In this document: one piece after another, positions 6,236 to 9,036 of the stretch
Layout: each line of letters opens with the position of its first letter
Numbering within the stretch: the first letter of the stretch is position 1
DNA from: Thermodesulfobacteriales bacterium
Lineage (GTDB): Bacteria > Desulfobacterota > Thermodesulfobacteria > Thermodesulfobacteriales > Thermodesulfatatoraceae
Assembly (NCBI GenBank): GCA_026985945.1
Contig: JALSPN010000188.1
Coordinates: 1 to 9,036 of the forward strand
DNA: 9,036 nt
Direction: 5' to 3'
The notes under the pieces: generated by a model
Databases searched by the model: none
What the model saw: only the letters and a program-made list of their open reading frames with translations
What the model was told of the DNA's origin: nothing
Translations under genes and position numbers: made by a program

Positions 6236-6943
6236 TTAAGGCTTCAGGGCGGTATAGATAGTTACGATTCCAAGGGTAATTTGTTCAAAGCTAACTCTTT
6301 TAAAACCAGCACCCTCAAGTTGAAGAGAGATCTTTTCTGGTGGTGGGAAGCTTTCAATAGAGCGGGCCAGGTATTGATAGGCCTCCCGATCTCCGGTGAG
6401 CCTTCCCCCCAGAAAAGGCATGAAACGGAAGAGATAGATCCGGTAAAGAGTGGCAAAAAGCGGGACTTCAGGCCGGGAAAATTCCAAAATGGCGAATTTA
6501 CCACCAGGCTTTAAGACCCGAAAAACCTCTTCAAAACATCTTTCAGGATGGGGGAGATTCCTGATCCCAAAGGCCACCGTGGCCGCAGAAAAGGTGCTGT
6601 TTCCAAAAGGGAGGTTTTCGGCATCTGCCTGGACAGGGAAAATAAAAGTATTTGCTGGATGATGTGCCAGGCGGAATCTTCCGTAGGTGAGCATTTCCAT
6701 GGTAAGGTCAAGGGCGATGACTGTACGGGGGCGTTGCCTTACGATTTCTCTGGCCAGCGTCAGGGTGCCGGCACAGAGGTCTAACACCGGCCCGGAACAG
6801 GTGGCTATCTTTTTGACGGTCAAGTAACGCCACCAATGGTCAAGCCCGAAACTCCCAAGGGCGTTTACCAGATCGTAGCGCCGTGTTACCCGGGAAAACT
6901 TCTCTCTCACATAAGTTTTTTTACGGGAGGCATCCGACCACAT
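6236..6943 (-). CDS. ubiE: Demethylmenaquinone / ubiquinone-type C-methyltransferase (UbiE/MenG family)
   Basis: This SAM-dependent methyltransferase carries out the ring C-methylation in menaquinone (or ubiquinone) synthesis. It has 235 residues from the ATG at 6943. Family signatures are VREKFSRVTRRYDLVNALGS near the N-terminus, the SAM motif LDLCAGTLTLA (54-64), ALDLTMEML (77-85), ADAENLPFGNSTF, AFGIRNL (124-130), RVLKPGGKFAILEFSRP (142-158), and a GIVTIYTALKP end. In an anaerobe, demethylmenaquinone would be the more likely substrate (MenG). A TTG at 6979 gives 12 more residues, but neither start has a clear Shine-Dalgarno site. I chose the ATG because it fits homologue length. This ATG shares two bases with the start of the divergent hydrolase gene. 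Confidence 0.9.
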   Translation of the reverse strand: MWSDASRKKTYVREKFSRVTRRYDLVNALGSFGLDHWWRYLTVKKIATCSGPVLDLCAGTLTLAREIVRQRPRTVIALDLTMEMLTYGRFRLAHHPANTFIFPVQADAENLPFGNSTFSAATVAFGIRNLPHPERCFEEVFRVLKPGGKFAILEFSRPEVPLFATLYRIYLFRFMPFLGGRLTGDREAYQYLARSIESFPPPEKISLQLEGAGFKRVSFEQITLGIVTIYTALKP

Positions 6944-7919
6944 GAGGGCAAAACTAGTAGGCAAAAAAGTCGCTGACAAGATAAAAGAAAAAATTGCCGG
7001 CTCTTTGATAGGAGTGGCCGTGGGGGACGCCCTGGGTTTTCCTTTTGAGGGATGTTCAGCAAAAGAGCTAAAAGAGGTCAGATTCTGCTACCTTCCTCAG
7101 GGGTCATATCCAGCCGGAACCTGGTCGGATGATACCTCGCTCACTTTTATCACAGCCGAAAGCCTCCTTGCCAAAGGAAGGCTTGATCTCCACGACCTGG
7201 CACAGCGTTTCTACCTCTGGCTTAAAGAAGGATATTTCACTCCCCATGGCAGGCCTCTTGGTTTCGGGCGGGCCACTGTGAGGGCCCTTTGGCGTTACGC
7301 CGCCGGTCTGCCACCTGAAAAAGCCGGGGGGAGAGGGGAAAGAGATTGTGGTAACGGAAGCCTTATGCGTATGGCACCGGTGGTGTTGTGGTTTATTTCC
7401 TCTCCAGAAGAGACACTTTTGGCCAGCGTGCATGAGGCCTCATCTCTTACCCATGCTCATCCGCGGGTGTTGCTGGCCTGCGGGCTTTACGCCCTCCTAT
7501 TGAAAGGACTTTCGCAAAAAATGACTTTAAACGAGGCCTTTCTTTATGTAAGAGAAAGGGGAATGTGCTTTTATTCCCGGAATCTACCTTTTGCTAAAGA
7601 AATGTCCCATTTCGATCTTCTCTGGAAAGGGCGCCTTTTTCACCTCAAAAAAGAAGAAATCCGGGCTTCTGGCTACGTGGTCCACACTTTGCTGGCCACC
7701 TTCTGGATCCTTGCCCGGACTAATAATTTCCGGGAGGCATTAAAACTTGCCGTCTCTCTGGGGGAAGACACAGATACCACAGCCGCAGTGGTGGGGAGCG
7801 TAGCTGGCTTTTATTATGGCCTGTCTCAGATCCCGCCTTCCTGGTGCCACTCTTTGATTAAAGGCGATCATCTTTTATATCTTGCTTTTCATTTTGCAGA
7901 AAAAATGGAGGCCAGATGA
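6942..7919 (+). CDS. ADP-ribosylglycohydrolase family protein (DraG/ARH-like)
   Basis: Members of this family remove ADP-ribose from proteins or other acceptors using a di-metal centre, usually Mg or Mn. The 325 residues carry the full motif set: GVAVGDALG (24-32), GTWSDDTSLTF with metal-ligand Ser62-Asp63-Asp64 (usually TDD), CGNGSLMRMAPV (136-147), THAHP (170-174), and the C-terminal metal site GEDTDTTAAVVGSVAGFYYG (274-293). The gene looks intact. GGGAGG ends 11 nt before the ATG, slightly far but usable. No DraT ADP-ribosyltransferase or nitrogenase gene is in view, so a role in nitrogenase control cannot be claimed and the substrate is open. The stop overlaps the start of the antiporter gene (ATGA), so the two are likely cotranscribed and coupled. 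Confidence 0.9.
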   Translation: MRAKLVGKKVADKIKEKIAGSLIGVAVGDALGFPFEGCSAKELKEVRFCYLPQGSYPAGTWSDDTSLTFITAESLLAKGRLDLHDLAQRFYLWLKEGYFTPHGRPLGFGRATVRALWRYAAGLPPEKAGGRGERDCGNGSLMRMAPVVLWFISSPEETLLASVHEASSLTHAHPRVLLACGLYALLLKGLSQKMTLNEAFLYVRERGMCFYSRNLPFAKEMSHFDLLWKGRLFHLKKEEIRASGYVVHTLLATFWILARTNNFREALKLAVSLGEDTDTTAAVVGSVAGFYYGLSQIPPSWCHSLIKGDHLLYLAFHFAEKMEAR

Positions 7920-8845
7920 AGGTAGATCTTCATGCCCTTCTTCTCAATTTGGCCCTTATCTTTTTCCTGGCCCGTATATTTGGAAGTCTTTTTAATCGTT
8001 TCGGGATACCAGCAGTCCTGGGAGAGATCTTTACCGGGTTATTGTTAGGGCCTAGCCTTTTGGGCTGGATTGAGCCTCGGGAGGTCCTCAAATTTCTGGC
8101 AGAGATCGGCATCATCCTCCTTCTTTTTGAGATCGGCCTGGAGGTAGATCTGGCGTATCTTCGCCGCACAGGTTTTCAGGCCTTTTGCGTGGCCCTTCTG
8201 GGAGCTTTATTACCTATTTTCCTGGGGTTTGGAGTGGCGTATTACTTTATGCGCCTTCCTGCCACCGCCTCGCTTTTTATCGGGGGGACTCTTGCTGCTA
8301 CCAGTATCGGGGTAACGGTGCGCATCCTTCATGATTTGGGCCACCTGGAAACTCGCGGTGCCCAAATCGTTCTCGCGGCCGCGGTGGTAGATGATATCCT
8401 GGGGGTCTTGCTTTTGACTCTTCTTTACGAATTCGCCGAGACAGGAACTCTTAGCTTTGTAACCACCTTTACTTATGGCTTTTATATTTTCACGTTCTTC
8501 TTTTTGTCTCCCTTAGCAGCCCATTTCATCGCCCTCCTCATCGACTTTCTGGCACGCAAGCTAAAAAGCTACGATTTTGTGCCCTCTACCATCCTTTCGT
8601 TGATCTTTTTTCTGGCTTACCTGGCCAAACGTTTTGGGGCCCCGGAAATTCTGGGCGCTTTTACAGGCGGGCTTGCCTTTTCGCGACGCTTTATGGTCCC
8701 CTTTGCCGCTACCCTGCGGGTCTCGCCTGCCACCCTGAGCAGTGTAAAGGGAATTATTGACCCGTTAGTTTTGGTTTTTACCCCGCTTTTTTTCGTGTAT
8801 GTGGGGCTTGAACATACTACTGGACACTTTTGGCCACCAAGTTAA
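7916..8845 (+). CDS. CPA2-family cation/proton antiporter, 3'-truncated (NapA/KefB-like)
   Basis: This inner-membrane transporter of the monovalent cation:proton antiporter-2 family probably exchanges Na+ (or K+) for protons. Residues 1-298 look normal: many hydrophobic helices, GEIFTGLLLGPSLLG (36-50), LLLFEIGLEVDL, the discontinuous-helix motif TLAATSIGVTVRIL (125-138), the double aspartate VVDDILG (Asp159/Asp160) linked to electrogenic Na+/H+ exchange in NapA-type proteins, EILGAFTGGLAFS and TPLFFVYVGL (289-298). After GL the frame runs EHTTGHFWPPS and stops at 309. Family transmembrane domains run to about 380-400 residues, so the last two or three helices are missing. The break coincides with the G-poor end of the window, so an assembly error is more likely than a true short protein. 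GGAGG sits 4 nt before the ATG. Confidence 0.85.
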   Translation: MKVDLHALLLNLALIFFLARIFGSLFNRFGIPAVLGEIFTGLLLGPSLLGWIEPREVLKFLAEIGIILLLFEIGLEVDLAYLRRTGFQAFCVALLGALLPIFLGFGVAYYFMRLPATASLFIGGTLAATSIGVTVRILHDLGHLETRGAQIVLAAAVVDDILGVLLLTLLYEFAETGTLSFVTTFTYGFYIFTFFFLSPLAAHFIALLIDFLARKLKSYDFVPSTILSLIFFLAYLAKRFGAPEILGAFTGGLAFSRRFMVPFAATLRVSPATLSSVKGIIDPLVLVFTPLFFVYVGLEHTTGHFWPPS

Positions 8846-9036
8846 ATACTAAATCCATTCTAAATTTGGTCTCATTCTCAACTAAAATCTCCCAAATCTT
8901 CTCTACCTCCCTCAAACATATCTCTCTCAAAAACCCTCTTCACCCCCCTCAACCCAACTAAAAAAATACTCTTCTTGCCTTTCTTGCACTCCTCCTCTTT
9001 TATCCTCCCTAACACCTCTGATAAATAATAACATAT
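8846..9036. other. G-depleted tail, probable low-quality contig end
   Basis: Only five G occur in these 191 bases, and 8870-8976 has none, while the preceding antiporter sequence is G-rich. Everything is A, C and T with CT-rich runs. No gene or hairpin is recognisable. Reading frame 8812-8958, shifted relative to the antiporter, stays open for 49 codons and includes TKISQIFSTSLKHISLKNPL, which loosely resembles a CPA2 continuation. The tail may therefore be a corrupted copy of the missing gene end. Confidence 0.6.

Noticed and set aside
7104..7433. Minus-strand frame of 109 codons inside the ADP-ribosylglycohydrolase
   Set aside because: It is fully antisense to a gene with all its catalytic motifs intact and has no recognisable domain or ribosome-binding site.

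Overview
The window looks like a contig end from a Gram-negative bacterium. The gene set (GmhA for lipopolysaccharide heptose, a UbiE/MenG quinone methyltransferase, a siroheme/B12-type tetrapyrrole branch) and the frequent TTG/GTG starts behind strong Shine-Dalgarno sites would suit an anaerobic, possibly thermophilic deltaproteobacterial or Thermodesulfobacteria-like lineage. This placement is inferred from gene content and style only.

Layout. Positions 1-433 hold no convincing gene. They carry a GC-rich element of three hairpins (84-185) and a degenerate direct repeat (232-280 and 326-372). cobU (434-952, +) follows and converges on a tightly packed minus-strand operon read from 5696 down to 1145: gmhA, a deoxyhypusine-synthase-like gene, a cyclophilin-like-fold gene, a FmdB-type zinc ribbon, hemC, and a cobA-hemD fusion. 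Genes in this operon overlap or lie within 12 nt of each other. Between gmhA and the next gene lies a 388-bp remnant of an IS3-family insertion sequence (5789-6176). It has 49-bp near-perfect inverted ends and encloses a frameshifted orfA fragment. ubiE/menG (6943-6236, -) and an ADP-ribosylglycohydrolase gene (6942-7919, +) are divergent and share the bases of their start codons (CATG). The hydrolase overlaps a CPA2-type cation/proton antiporter gene (7916 onward) by 4 nt. The antiporter breaks off at 8845, and the last ~190 bases are almost free of G and look like poor-quality contig-end sequence.

How the genes fit together. HemC makes hydroxymethylbilane, the HemD half of the fusion closes it to uroporphyrinogen III, and the CobA half methylates it to precorrin-2, the branch point to siroheme and cobalamin. 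CobU acts late in cobalamin assembly, on the nucleotide loop. GmhA feeds the heptose of the LPS core. The roles of the deoxyhypusine-synthase-like, cyclophilin-like and FmdB proteins are not known from the sequence, but they are translationally linked to GmhA and HemC. The hydrolase-antiporter pair is a separate plus-strand unit.

The most unusual items are the IS3-derived fold-back element, the shared start codons at 6941-6944, the deoxyhypusine-synthase-like gene in a bacterial operon, and the G-free tail that interrupts the antiporter. I see no CRISPR array, no tRNA or rRNA, and no clear new defence or other undescribed system.
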